Shown in pieces: positions 1 through 7,312 of a stretch of DNA of 35,628 bases (position 1 is the first letter of the stretch; each line of letters opens with the position of its first letter). The notes below the pieces were generated by a model. The model was not told the origin of the DNA. It saw nothing but the letters and a program-made list of their open reading frames with translations, and made no database searches. Location of the stretch: positions 1 to 35,628 of the forward strand of contig CACZVN010000028.1 in the NCBI GenBank assembly GCA_902784615.1, read 5' to 3'. The position numbers and the translations under genes are program-made. This DNA is from an uncultured Prevotellaceae bacterium. GTDB lineage: Bacteria; Bacteroidota; Bacteroidia; Bacteroidales; Bacteroidaceae.

Positions 1-81
1 GGCAGTATCAAACCCGAGAGCTTCCAGATGTATGCCCACTACCTCATGAGCCACATCATTTACTACATGAATAGAATGTAA
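1..81 (+). CDS. C-terminal fragment of an unidentified protein
   Basis: An open frame runs from the window edge to a TAA at 79-81 and encodes 26 residues ending in HIIYYMNRM. The 5' part lies outside the window. The stop is followed by a non-coding stretch and a hairpin with a T-run at 176-206, which fits the end of a real gene. The fragment is rich in aromatic residues and Met, and nothing in it is diagnostic of a family. I cannot assign a function. Confidence 0.6.
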   Translation, partial: GSIKPESFQMYAHYLMSHIIYYMNRM

Positions 82-175
82 TTAATCACTCACACCAACA
101 AAGAAAGCTTCCCAATGCTTCGCCATGCAGATCCGCCTCGTGATGGACTTATAATCCCACATATTCTCTCAACAG

Positions 176-206
176 AAAGGCTTCCCCAAAAGGGAAGCTT
201 TTTTTG
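176..206 (+). terminator. Rho-independent terminator after the first partial gene
   Basis: GCTTCCC (180-186) pairs with GGGAAGC (192-198) around a CAAAA loop. The stem extends outward through G-T and A-T pairs, and a run of T follows (199-205). It lies 95 bases after the stop of the upstream fragment. A second copy of the left arm, AAAGCTTCCC at 104-113, could pair with the same right arm. Confidence 0.8.
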
Positions 207-298
207 TGCCCATACGACAGATTTTTGGGGGTAAAAAACTACCGTCGCAGAATCGTGGCGTTTGTCGCATAAACTTGGATCGAAAAACTGCAGAATTG
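207..298. other. Intergenic stretch without recognised content
   Basis: The whole gap between the first fragment and the protease gene runs from 82 to 432. It holds the terminator at 176-206, the promoter at 299-329 and a leader of about 100 bases. I see no gene in it: the short open frames on the minus strand have no plausible starts or protein character. Positions 207-298 show no hairpin or motif that I recognise. Confidence 0.5.
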
Positions 299-329
299 TT
301 GTAAACAGCCTGAAATCGCTGTATCTTTG
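299..329 (+). promoter_or_regulatory. Bacteroidetes-type promoter of the clostripain-family gene
   Basis: TATCTTTG at 322-329 matches the Bacteroidetes -7 consensus TAnnTTTG. A TTG at 299-301 sits 20 bases upstream, in the usual place of the -33 element. Transcription would start near 336, giving a leader of about 97 bases before the ATG at 433. Confidence 0.7.
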
Positions 330-432
330 CGTTTGAAAACGCGAGAACAGGCTGCACCTCAGCAAAGAGCGAACTCTCTGCATTCGGTTTGCACTGTCCT
401 TGCATCAGAAATCAATAAAAACAAATAAAGTT

Positions 433-1686
433 ATGAAGAAAAATGTATTTTACGCAGTGATGATGATGATGGTGGTTCTGATGACCGCTTGTAGTAGTAA
501 CGATGATGACTTCGAGCCCGTGCAGCCTGCACCGAAGAATCCCGAGTCGAGGACGGTGGCTCAGGCCAAGACCGTGCTGGTGTATATGGCTGGCAGAAAC
601 AATCTGGCGGGCATTGTCAATAATGATTTGAACGAGATGAAGCAGGGATCGAAGCGCCTCGGCAGTAACGACAACCTGCTGGTGTTTGTGCGTCGTGATA
701 AGACCGAAAAGCTGCCCTGGCTGGCTCGTATCAAGAACGGTGTGGTGACCGATTCAGTAAGTCTTAGCGACATGGGTATCACCAGCAGCGACGGTGAGAA
801 CCGCGCCTCTGATCCTGTGGTGATGGAAGGCGTGATGCGTTACGCTTTCAGTCACTATCCCGCCATGAATGGCAACTACGGCCTGGTGCTCTGGGGGCAC
901 GGTAGCGGCTGGCTGATGAAAGACGAGGTGAAGCGTGTTAATAGCAGGGCTTTTGGTGTGGATTGTGGCGAAAATGACAACGCACTTTGGATAAACATTC
1001 CCACGATGGCCAATATCCTGAAGGGTATGCCCCACCTGAAGTTCATCATGGCCGACTGCTGTAACTTCATGTGTCTGGAGATCCTCTACGAGCTGCGCAA
1101 CGTGTGCGACTACATTATCGGTTCCCCTGCTGAGATTCCCGACATGGGCGCTCCCTACGACCAGATCGTACCCGACATGTTTGCCGACGGCCGTTTCTAT
1201 ACCAGCATCATCGATAAATACTATAAGAGCGTGAATGGCTATCTCCCCCTCACGGCTGTCCAGAGCAGTCAGATGGAGCAGCTCGCACAGGCTACGCATC
1301 AGGCTATGCAGGCCGTGCAGAGCAACCTCAACGGTGACTATGCCGATATGACGGGACTCATCCACTACTACCACACTGACGATGATAGTGATTTTCATCC
1401 CGAGTACAACATCTTCTACGATGCCGGCGACTTCTTCCTCGCCCATGCTCCCCAAGATGCTTACTGGCAGTGGAAACATACCCTCGACAAGGCCGTCGTA
1501 GAGCACCGCAATGCAACCATCTGGAGCACCGATAAGCCTTGGGCCATGAAGTACAGCGACTTCACTGTGACTGACCAGAAGATGCACGGTGTGTCGATGT
1601 TCGTCAAGCAGAATCCCGCCAAGGGCAACTACGCCAAGTGGAATGAAGATATCAAGAAGATGGCGTGGTGGAATGCCGTCAACTAA
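433..1686 (+). CDS. Clostripain-family (C11) cysteine peptidase lipoprotein
   Basis: The 417-residue protein starts with a lipoprotein signal (basic MKK, Met-rich hydrophobic core, lipobox LMTAC with Cys 20). The acidic SSNDDD after the Cys resembles the surface-export signal of Bacteroidetes lipoproteins. Family C11 landmarks follow in order: VYMAGRNNLA near residue 51, LWGHGSGW with the likely catalytic His 157, and ADCCNFM with the likely catalytic Cys 210 in the D-x-C position. It is therefore probably a calcium-type cysteine protease cleaving after basic residues, anchored in the outer membrane; the substrate is unknown. An ATG at 400 is in frame, but the ATG at 433 puts the lipoprotein signal at the N-terminus and is preferred. 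The gene is monocistronic, with its own promoter and a terminator at 1692-1722. Confidence 0.87.
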   Translation: MKKNVFYAVMMMMVVLMTACSSNDDDFEPVQPAPKNPESRTVAQAKTVLVYMAGRNNLAGIVNNDLNEMKQGSKRLGSNDNLLVFVRRDKTEKLPWLARIKNGVVTDSVSLSDMGITSSDGENRASDPVVMEGVMRYAFSHYPAMNGNYGLVLWGHGSGWLMKDEVKRVNSRAFGVDCGENDNALWINIPTMANILKGMPHLKFIMADCCNFMCLEILYELRNVCDYIIGSPAEIPDMGAPYDQIVPDMFADGRFYTSIIDKYYKSVNGYLPLTAVQSSQMEQLAQATHQAMQAVQSNLNGDYADMTGLIHYYHTDDDSDFHPEYNIFYDAGDFFLAHAPQDAYWQWKHTLDKAVVEHRNATIWSTDKPWAMKYSDFTVTDQKMHGVSMFVKQNPAKGNYAKWNEDIKKMAWWNAVN

Positions 1687-1691
1687 AAAAT

Positions 1692-1722
1692 AAGCTGGAA
1701 GTTTTGCGCTTCCAGCTTTTTT
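1692..1722 (+). terminator. Terminator of the protease gene
   Basis: AAGCTGGAAG (1692-1701) pairs perfectly with CTTCCAGCTT (1709-1718) around a 7-base loop and is followed by a T-rich tract. The loop contains the TTTG that appears to act as the -33 element of the next promoter. Confidence 0.85.
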
Positions 1723-1733
1723 GTTTATCTTTG
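1703..1733 (+). promoter_or_regulatory. Promoter of the partner-switching operon
   Basis: TTTG at 1703-1706 and TATCTTTG at 1726-1733 are separated by 19 bases and match the Bacteroidetes -33/-7 pair. The predicted start near 1740 leaves a leader of only about 15 bases before the ATG at 1756. Confidence 0.75.
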
Positions 1734-1755
1734 CACCATCATTATTACTAACAGA

Positions 1756-3876
1756 ATGAAGGACTCTCTGTCGGCACGGCTCACCTACCGCATCATGGCG
1801 GTGGTTCTGGTGATGATGGTTGTCATTGCCGGCGTGGTGAATTTCACCGTCAGGAAGTACATGCTCGACGAGGCCGAGGAACGCTATCTGGGCTTCCTGC
1901 TCGAGAATCATCAGGAGATACGCCGCAAGCTGTCGGATGTGCATGTGGCCGCAGAGAACAACGTCCACGACATTGAACGCGACATTGACAATCCCGACAA
2001 GATGTTCGATCACATGCAGCGTATCATCCGTCAGAACCGCTCCATCGTCTGCTGCGCCTTGTTGTTCAAGCAAGACTATTATCCCAGCAAAGGCCGGGTA
2101 TTCGTACCTTGTGCCAGAAAGGACGCGGCAGACAGTATCATAGTGTCGAGGATTGACAACACATACAACAGCTACTTCTATGGTGAGTGGTTTCTTCAGC
2201 AGCTGAAGGCAGACCAAAGCGCCTGGACAAAGCCCTACTTCGAGAGCCGGTTTTTCGCTGGCAACCAGGAACCGCGTCTGCTGACCACCTACACAGTTCC
2301 TATCCACGACCACGAAGGACACCCTGTGGCTTTGCTTGCTGCCGACATGTCGCTGGAGTGGTTGAGAAACGAACTCATGGAAGACATCAGCGAAATTAAC
2401 AATCAGTACGAGAAAGGACTCCAACACCAGTCTTACTTCTTCATCGTTAATCGGGAAGGCACCTACATCATACATCCGAATAAGGAACTCATGCTGACGC
2501 CTTGCGACAGGAATATTGGCAAAACGATGCTGGCACACCGAGGTACCTGCGTGATGGAGATCGACGGAGTGAAGTCAAGGCTGTACTATCGTTCCTTCAA
2601 TTACGTGAATTGGACGATGGTTATCGTGGCGCCTTTAGATGTGATTATGGCTAATGCCAAAGTGCTGAACATCATTATCCTGGCAGTGATGATTATTGGT
2701 CTGCTGGCCATTTATCTGTTCTGTCGTCGCCAGATCAAAGAGATTGCTGACCCCTTTGCGGCGCAGAAGGCTGCGGTAGATCGCGAGCTGACTATTGCCC
2801 ACGATATCCAGATGGGCCTGCTGCCACAATCATTCCCTGAACATTCCGACATTGATCTGTACGCCACACAGACACCAGCCCGTGATGTGGGTGGCGACCT
2901 GTACGACTACTTTGTGCACAAAGGTCGTCTGGTGTTCTGCATCGGTGATGTCAGTGGCAAGGGTGTACCTGCTGCCTTGCTTATGGCTGTGATGAGAGCG
3001 ATGTTCCGTAGTGAAACGCGCCGTGCCTGCAGTGCTGCGGAGATTGTTGGAACCATGAACCGTAACCTCAGTGAGGAATATGCAGGCGGTGATTTCGTCA
3101 CGATGTTCGTGGGTATCCTTGACTTGGCTTCAGGGCATCTTGACTATTGTAATGCGGGGCATGAGGCACCACTCCTTTCTGGACAGCCGTTGCCAGTTCT
3201 GCCTAACTTGCCTGTGGGCGCTCTGGCTGACTGGACTTACGAAGGTCAACAGGAGCAACTACAGTCGGGCGACATGCTGTTCCTCTCTACCGATGGACTT
3301 AGTGAGGCCAAGAATGCTGCCGACGAGCAGTTTGGTAGGAAGCATGTGCTTCAACTGGCCAACGACCACCGCTCTCTTGCTGCCAAGCCACTGATAGAAC
3401 TGATGATGAGTGAGGTAAGCAGCCATACGGGCGATGCCTTACAGAGCGACGATATCACCATGTTGGCTGTCAGATGGTTGGGCAACGGATTGACACTGAA
3501 GCCCTCGATGGACGACATCGGGCGACTGGCGCCCTTTATCACCAGTGCCGCCAATAGGGCAGGGATTGAAGGTAAGGAGGCTAAACGCCTGCGACTGGCC
3601 GCAGAAGAGACGGTGGCCAATATCATCAACTATGGACAGGCTACCGCCATCAAGTTGCAGGCAACGGTAGCAGACAACCAACTCGAACTCACCATCGACG
3701 ACGATGGACTGCCCTTCGATCCTACCCAAGACTCTCCCACTGATCTGTCAGTACCGCCTGACCAGCGACCTCCAGGTGGCTTAGGTATCATGCTGCTCCA
3801 CCAGATGACTGACGGACTGGATTATCAGCGCATAGATGGGCACAATGTTTTAAAGATTAAAAAGGTAAAAAAGTAA
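1756..3876 (+). CDS. Membrane sensor with SpoIIE/PP2C phosphatase and HATPase domains
   Basis: This 706-residue protein has a transmembrane helix at about 13-31, a periplasmic Cache-like sensor region (about 32-300, including FFIVNREGTYIIHP near 228-241) and a second helix at about 303-322. A SpoIIE-type PP2C phosphatase follows, with metal-binding motifs DVGGDLYD (377-384), GDVSGKGVPAAL (397-408), STDGLSEA (511-518) and DDITM (565-569). A C-terminal GHKL ATPase domain of the RsbW/SpoIIAB kind has its N-box at AAEETVANII (616-625) and glycine motifs DDDGLPFD and GGLGIMLL. One chain thus appears to carry the sensor, the phosphatase and the kinase of a partner switch. The expected substrate is the STAS protein encoded next. 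The last codons and the stop lie in an 8-base tandem repeat, which supplies the Lys-rich tail. Confidence 0.88.
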   Translation: MKDSLSARLTYRIMAVVLVMMVVIAGVVNFTVRKYMLDEAEERYLGFLLENHQEIRRKLSDVHVAAENNVHDIERDIDNPDKMFDHMQRIIRQNRSIVCCALLFKQDYYPSKGRVFVPCARKDAADSIIVSRIDNTYNSYFYGEWFLQQLKADQSAWTKPYFESRFFAGNQEPRLLTTYTVPIHDHEGHPVALLAADMSLEWLRNELMEDISEINNQYEKGLQHQSYFFIVNREGTYIIHPNKELMLTPCDRNIGKTMLAHRGTCVMEIDGVKSRLYYRSFNYVNWTMVIVAPLDVIMANAKVLNIIILAVMIIGLLAIYLFCRRQIKEIADPFAAQKAAVDRELTIAHDIQMGLLPQSFPEHSDIDLYATQTPARDVGGDLYDYFVHKGRLVFCIGDVSGKGVPAALLMAVMRAMFRSETRRACSAAEIVGTMNRNLSEEYAGGDFVTMFVGILDLASGHLDYCNAGHEAPLLSGQPLPVLPNLPVGALADWTYEGQQEQLQSGDMLFLSTDGLSEAKNAADEQFGRKHVLQLANDHRSLAAKPLIELMMSEVSSHTGDALQSDDITMLAVRWLGNGLTLKPSMDDIGRLAPFITSAANRAGIEGKEAKRLRLAAEETVANIINYGQATAIKLQATVADNQLELTIDDDGLPFDPTQDSPTDLSVPPDQRPPGGLGIMLLHQMTDGLDYQRIDGHNVLKIKKVKK

Positions 3877-3906
3877 AAAGGTAAGAAGGTAAGAAAGTAA
3901 AAAGAT
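3859..3906 (+). repeat. Six tandem purine-rich octamers across a stop codon
   Basis: Six consecutive 8-base units of pattern AARAARRT (for example AAAAAGGT, AAAAAAGT, AAGAAGGT) run from 3859 to 3906. The TAA stop of the upstream gene (3874-3876) lies inside the array, and the next ATG follows at 3913. Eight is not a multiple of three, so a change in copy number upstream of the stop would alter the C-terminus. It would also change the spacing to the STAS gene. Confidence 0.8.
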
Positions 3907-3912
3907 AAGATT

Positions 3913-4218
3913 ATGGACATTACGATTAACCAAGTAGAAGACCGACTCGTGGTTGCGCTCATTGGCGACCTCGACAATGCAGCCAGCTCTCAGGCAGAGC
4001 GCAGTCTTGCACCAGTTTATGATTTTACCGATGGCGACATCCTCATCGACTGTACCCAACTGAACTATATCTCCAGTAGTGGTCTGCGCATCATGCTCAA
4101 CATCTACAAGCATACGCGCGCCAACGGACATAAGGCCATCCTCAAGGGACTCTCGGAAGATGTGAAAGAGGTTTTCCAACTGAGCGGATTCCTGCAGTTG
4201 TATGTCACAGAAGATTAA
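3913..4218 (+). CDS. STAS-domain anti-sigma factor antagonist
   Basis: This 101-residue single-domain protein has the SpoIIAA/RsbV fold signature. There is an N-terminal beta strand with VVALIGDLDNA, then ILIDCTQLNYISSSGLRIML, in which Ser 56 (the Ser directly before the Gly) corresponds to the regulatory phosphorylation site. In the family, phosphorylation by an RsbW-like kinase inactivates the protein and a PP2C phosphatase reactivates it. Both activities are predicted in the preceding protein. The gene begins 36 bases after that gene, behind the octamer array, and 12 bases before the regulator gene. The target released by the antagonist is not visible as a sigma factor here; the downstream coiled-coil regulator is a candidate. 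Confidence 0.9.
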   Translation: MDITINQVEDRLVVALIGDLDNAASSQAERSLAPVYDFTDGDILIDCTQLNYISSSGLRIMLNIYKHTRANGHKAILKGLSEDVKEVFQLSGFLQLYVTED

Positions 4219-4230
4219 AAGGGTAAAAGA

Positions 4231-4812
4231 ATGAAAGCAGAGGAAATCAAACAGCTTCAAGACGCATGTGAGCATCTTAAGTCAGAGAATGCCTTTCTGA
4301 AAGGAGAGGTGGAGCGACTGAAGGATGAGTTGGTTCGTATGGTGAGCCGTAACCTCGACCTGTCGGAACAGTTGGAATGGGATGTGGAACTGCGCCGTCG
4401 TACGGCAGTGGCCCGCGAGATCATGGAAGCACGTGTAGAGCGTCAGCGCAATGCTGACCTGCAGGACGACGGTCAGTTGATGGCACTCATCGAGATACGT
4501 GTAGAGAAAGACCGTCCCCATCTGCGTCCCGATTTCGGCCCTACTGATCTGGCAGACATGCTGGGCGTCTCGATGACCAGACTTTATCAGCTCTTCCGTC
4601 ATCAGACTATCCATCGTACGCCTGAGGCCTACATCGACAACTTGCGCACATTGGCTGCCCTGCGGCTGTTGCGCGAGAAACCCAATTACACGATAGCCGT
4701 CATTGCTGAGGAGGCTGGTTTCTCGAATGTGCGCACCCTGCAGCGACGTATCCAAGACGCCATCGGCATGTCGCCTGTGGATTATCGCCTGATGCTCACC
4801 CGCGACATGTAA
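4231..4812 (+). CDS. Coiled-coil AraC-type transcription regulator
   Basis: The protein has 193 residues. The first 60 or so form a charged heptad-like coiled coil (KQLQDACEHL, LKGEVERLKDELV). Residues from about 100 to 190 carry two helix-turn-helix units of the AraC/XylS family: LADMLGVSMTRLYQLFRHQ, then IAVIAEEAGFSNVRTLQRR and the typical ending GMSPVDYR. It has no ligand-binding or receiver domain, so the coiled coil probably mediates control or dimerisation. Its place as the last gene of the SpoIIE-STAS operon suggests it is the output of that switch, which is inference. The start at 4231 is preceded by a purine-rich AGGGTAAAAG. Confidence 0.85.
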   Translation: MKAEEIKQLQDACEHLKSENAFLKGEVERLKDELVRMVSRNLDLSEQLEWDVELRRRTAVAREIMEARVERQRNADLQDDGQLMALIEIRVEKDRPHLRPDFGPTDLADMLGVSMTRLYQLFRHQTIHRTPEAYIDNLRTLAALRLLREKPNYTIAVIAEEAGFSNVRTLQRRIQDAIGMSPVDYRLMLTRDM

Positions 4813-4845
4813 AATCCAGCCTTTTCTCACTTTTTTCGAAAAAAC

Positions 4846-4877
4846 TTTGGTGGTTTCAAGAAAAAGTACTACTTTTG
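4846..4877 (+). promoter_or_regulatory. Promoter of tRNA-Val
   Basis: TTTG at 4846-4849 and TACTTTTG at 4870-4877 are 20 bases apart, matching the Bacteroidetes -33/-7 pair. The tRNA starts 20 bases after the -7 box. The leader CGCTAAACACAAG (4882-4894) recurs before the other tRNA gene of the window. Confidence 0.8.
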
Positions 4878-4897
4878 CACTCGCTAAACACAAGCAT

Positions 4898-4972
4898 AGG
4901 GGCATAGCCCAGTTGGTTTAGAGCGCTGCAGTCACATTGCAGAGGTCCCCGGTTCGAGCCCGGGTGTCCCTA
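4898..4972 (+). tRNA. tRNA-Val(CAC)
   Basis: The acceptor arm AGGGGCA pairs with TGTCCCT, with one G-T pair. The anticodon stem is CTGCA/TGCAG with loop GTCACAT, which gives anticodon CAC and reads GUG. The T arm is CCCGG-TTCGAGC-CCGGG, followed by discriminator A at 4972. CCA is not encoded and would be added enzymatically. The transcript probably ends at the hairpin directly downstream. Confidence 0.95.
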
Positions 4973-4976
4973 CGAA

Positions 4977-5020
4977 GAGAGAGGATGTTCCCAAGTGGAG
5001 CATCCTCTCTCTCGTTTGTT
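4977..5020 (+). terminator. Terminator of tRNA-Val
   Basis: GAGAGAGGATG (4977-4987) pairs with CATCCTCTCTC (5001-5011), and a T-rich tract GTTTGTT follows. It lies between the tRNA and the convergent purN gene, whose stop is at 5033, so it may help end both transcripts. Confidence 0.75.
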
Positions 5021-5032
5021 ATGTCCAATCAG

Positions 5033-5599
5033 TCACAGACTGTTGATCACGTCCTCGACAACCTTGGGGAAGTGGATCATCTCCAACTGGTGTTCTTTCT
5101 CGGCAATGTCCTCGACGGTGTCATCGGGCGAGAGGGCTACACGGAACTGGGCGATGATCTCGCCAGCGTCGCAGACGGGCGTCACCCAGTGGACAGTCAT
5201 CCCAGTCTCCGTCTCACCAGCCGCCTTCACGGCCTCGTGTACATGATGGCCCCACATACCCTTGCCACCGTACTTTGGCAGGAGGGCAGGGTGGATGTTG
5301 ATGATCTTGTGCGGATAGGCCTCGATGAGGAAGTTGGGGATCAGCGGCAACCATCCCGCCAGCACGATGAAGCCGATGTCGTAACGCTTGAGCAACGGCA
5401 GCATCACGTCGGGGTCATTTAAGTCCGCCTTCGGGGTGACGGCTGCCGGCACGCCAAGTCTTTCTGCGCGTTCAAGAGCCTGGGCATCAGACTTATTGCT
5501 GACTACGAGGGCGATGTTCACGCGCTCGGAGTCAGCAAAGTACTTGATGAGATTCTCGCAGTTCGTGCCACTTCCCGACACGAAGATGGCTATATTCAT
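5033..5599 (-). CDS. purN: Phosphoribosylglycinamide formyltransferase (GART 1)
   Basis: The 188-residue protein transfers a formyl group from 10-formyltetrahydrofolate to GAR in purine synthesis (cytoplasmic). The N-terminus IAIFVSGSGTNCENL is the phosphoribosyl-binding part of the family. The catalytic trio is visible as Asn 101 and His 103 in IINIHPALLPKYGGKGMWG and Asp 144 in PVCDAGEII. Length and layout match single-domain bacterial PurN. The ATG overlaps the TGA of ddh by 4 bases (ATGA, 5596-5599), so the two genes are probably co-transcribed and translationally coupled. It is the last gene of the pair and converges on tRNA-Val. Confidence 0.95.
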   Translation of the reverse strand: MNIAIFVSGSGTNCENLIKYFADSERVNIALVVSNKSDAQALERAERLGVPAAVTPKADLNDPDVMLPLLKRYDIGFIVLAGWLPLIPNFLIEAYPHKIINIHPALLPKYGGKGMWGHHVHEAVKAAGETETGMTVHWVTPVCDAGEIIAQFRVALSPDDTVEDIAEKEHQLEMIHFPKVVEDVINSL

Positions 5600-6495
5600 A
5601 CCAGATGTTCGATGAGGTCAGCACGGTCGCCAGGGAGCATGTCGATGACGGGGATCTCGACCATCGTGTAGCAGCCGGCTGAGAGGCGCATGGAGGCGCG
5701 AGCCACATTGACCAGCACCTGACCCGTGAGGGCGGGGTTATTGATGCTCATGTTGAACTCCAGACGCTGGTTCTGCGTCTTGCCACTGACACCCTTGCGC
5801 ACGAGGTTCACACCGTGACCCATGTCGCGCACGTCATCGACGCTCTCCACCTGGAACACGTGGGTCTCGTCGCTGGCGAAGTAGGGATCGGCCTTGATGT
5901 CCTTCGTGACATCCTCCAGTTTGGCACCCTCTTCCAGTTCTACATACACCATACGGCGGTGGATACCCTCACCCAAGGGGATGGTCATGCTCAGAGCATT
6001 CTTGACACCTTTCTTACTGCGTACGCAGACGCTGTGGCCCATCGACATACCAGGGCCGAAGTTGGTGTAGCTGAGGCCCTTAGGAGCAAGGCTCTGCATG
6101 AGGGTGCGGACGATGGAATCCGAACCTGGATCCCAGCCTGCAGCGATGACGCTGACGGTGTTCGTCTCTTTGTTGAGCTTCATCAGACGCTCGCGGTAGC
6201 CACGGATATTGGTATGGATATCGAACGAATCGACGGTGTTAATACCCAGTGGAATGATCTGGTTGGCATATTCCTCACAGCTGCGGGTGGGGGTGGCAAG
6301 GATGGCCACATCGACATCCTTCAGATCGCGGATGTCCTTTACGACGTCATACTGTGCCAGTTCTGCGGGCTTGTTCTCCGCACCATTACGGCGCACGATA
6401 CCTGCCACTTCGAAGTCGGGGGCTGCCTCCAGAGCCTGGAGCGCATACTGTCCGATGTTGCCGTAACCTACGACGGCTGCTCTGATTTTCTTCAT
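5596..6495 (-). CDS. ddh: meso-Diaminopimelate dehydrogenase
   Basis: This 299-residue NADP-dependent oxidoreductase has a Rossmann motif VVGYGNIGQYAL at 8-19, ILATPTRSCEEYA (65-77), DSFDIHTNI (89-97) and the signature AAGWDPGSDSI (118-128), all characteristic of Ddh. It makes meso-diaminopimelate from tetrahydrodipicolinate in one step, for lysine and peptidoglycan. An open frame extends 31 codons upstream to 6588, but the ATG at 6495 gives the usual MKKIRAAVVG start, and the predicted promoter at 6537-6544 lies inside the extension. purN follows with a 4-base overlap. Confidence 0.93.
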   Translation of the reverse strand: MKKIRAAVVGYGNIGQYALQALEAAPDFEVAGIVRRNGAENKPAELAQYDVVKDIRDLKDVDVAILATPTRSCEEYANQIIPLGINTVDSFDIHTNIRGYRERLMKLNKETNTVSVIAAGWDPGSDSIVRTLMQSLAPKGLSYTNFGPGMSMGHSVCVRSKKGVKNALSMTIPLGEGIHRRMVYVELEEGAKLEDVTKDIKADPYFASDETHVFQVESVDDVRDMGHGVNLVRKGVSGKTQNQRLEFNMSINNPALTGQVLVNVARASMRLSAGCYTMVEIPVIDMLPGDRADLIEHLV

Positions 6496-6536
6496 AATGC
6501 TATATGATTTGATGGTTGTTTGCTCGAAATCGGTTG

Positions 6537-6544
6537 CAAAAGTA
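6537..6544 (-). promoter_or_regulatory. -7 promoter box of ddh-purN
   Basis: On the minus strand this reads TACTTTTG, a match to TAnnTTTG. It lies 41 bases upstream of the ddh start. I do not see a clear TTTG at the -33 position. Confidence 0.6.
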
Positions 6545-6706
6545 ATACTTTTCACTGAAACGCATGACATTTTGTCCGATAAAAACATCTAAAAACTATC
6601 ATTTTGTGACAATCTGCAAGGATTAGTCCCTTAAATACAATAAATTGTTACTTCCGTGCGTTTATTTAGAGGTGAAATCGTCAAAACGTAAAAAAGACAT
6701 CAAATT

Positions 6707-7309
6707 ATGATTGAATACATTAAAGGAGAACTGACCGACCTGACGCCCGCCATGGCTACGGTGGAGGCGGCAGGAGTTGGTTATGGTCTGAATATCTCAC
6801 TGAACACCTTCAGTGCTATCCAAGGGAAGAAGGAAGTGAAGCTCTATGTGTATGAGGCGATCCGCGAAGATGCCTACCAGCTCTACGGCTTCATCAACAA
6901 GAAGGAGCGCGAGATGTTCCTGTTGTTGATCACGGTGAATGGCGTGGGTGCCAACACGGCGCGGATGATGCTGTCGGGCATGAGTGTCTCAGAGCTCTGC
7001 AATGCCATCTCGACAGGTAATGCCCGTCTGATACAGAGTATCAAAGGCATTGGTAAGATGACGGCACAGCGCATCATCGTTGATCTGCGCGACAAGATCG
7101 TAGCCCTGGGCATCGCCGAGGAGATTCCTGCCGGCGGCACGGTGGCTGCACCCGTGAATACGGCAGTGAGGGACGAGGCCGTCGCTGCCCTCACGATGCT
7201 GGGCTTCGCACCCGCACCCTCGCAGAAGGTGGTGGTAGCCATCCTGCAGGAGCAGCCCGATGCCCCTGTGGAGCAGGTGGTGAAACTCGCCCTGAAACAG
7301 ATCAAATAA
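6707..7309 (+). CDS. ruvA: Holliday junction DNA helicase subunit RuvA
   Basis: The 200-residue protein has the three RuvA parts. An OB-fold N-terminus ([14 protein letters not shown], then [16 protein letters not shown]) is followed by two helix-hairpin-helix motifs ([17 protein letters not shown] near 74-90 and [19 protein letters not shown] near 109-127). A flexible linker ([12 protein letters not shown]) leads to the C-terminal RuvB-contacting domain ending LALKQIK. RuvA binds four-way junctions and recruits RuvB for branch migration. The stop is only 3 bases before the sprA start; the ruvA-sprA order is also known from other Bacteroidetes. No clear promoter box is visible in the 118 bases directly upstream. 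Confidence 0.96.
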   Translation: MIEYIKGELTDLTPAMATVEAAGVGYGLNISLNTFSAIQGKKEVKLYVYEAIREDAYQLYGFINKKEREMFLLLITVNGVGANTARMMLSGMSVSELCNAISTGNARLIQSIKGIGKMTAQRIIVDLRDKIVALGIAEEIPAGGTVAAPVNTAVRDEAVAALTMLGFAPAPSQKVVVAILQEQPDAPVEQVVKLALKQIK

Positions 7310-7312
7310 GCT

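Noticed and set aside
754-2538. A 594-codon minus-strand open frame across the protease and phosphatase genes
   Set aside because: It runs opposite to two well-supported genes, crosses their promoter and terminator, and has no domain-like sequence. It results from codon bias of the plus-strand genes.
3859-3906. A CRISPR array or small-repeat array with spacers
   Set aside because: The units are contiguous 8-mers without spacers; no CRISPR-like array is seen anywhere in the window.
4898-4972. A genomic island integrated at tRNA-Val or tRNA-Ser
   Set aside because: No integrase, no repeated tRNA 3' end and no change of gene character are seen near either tRNA.
6496-6588. A longer ddh start at 6588
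   Set aside because: The extension covers the predicted promoter, and the Rossmann motif is at its normal distance only from the ATG at 6495.
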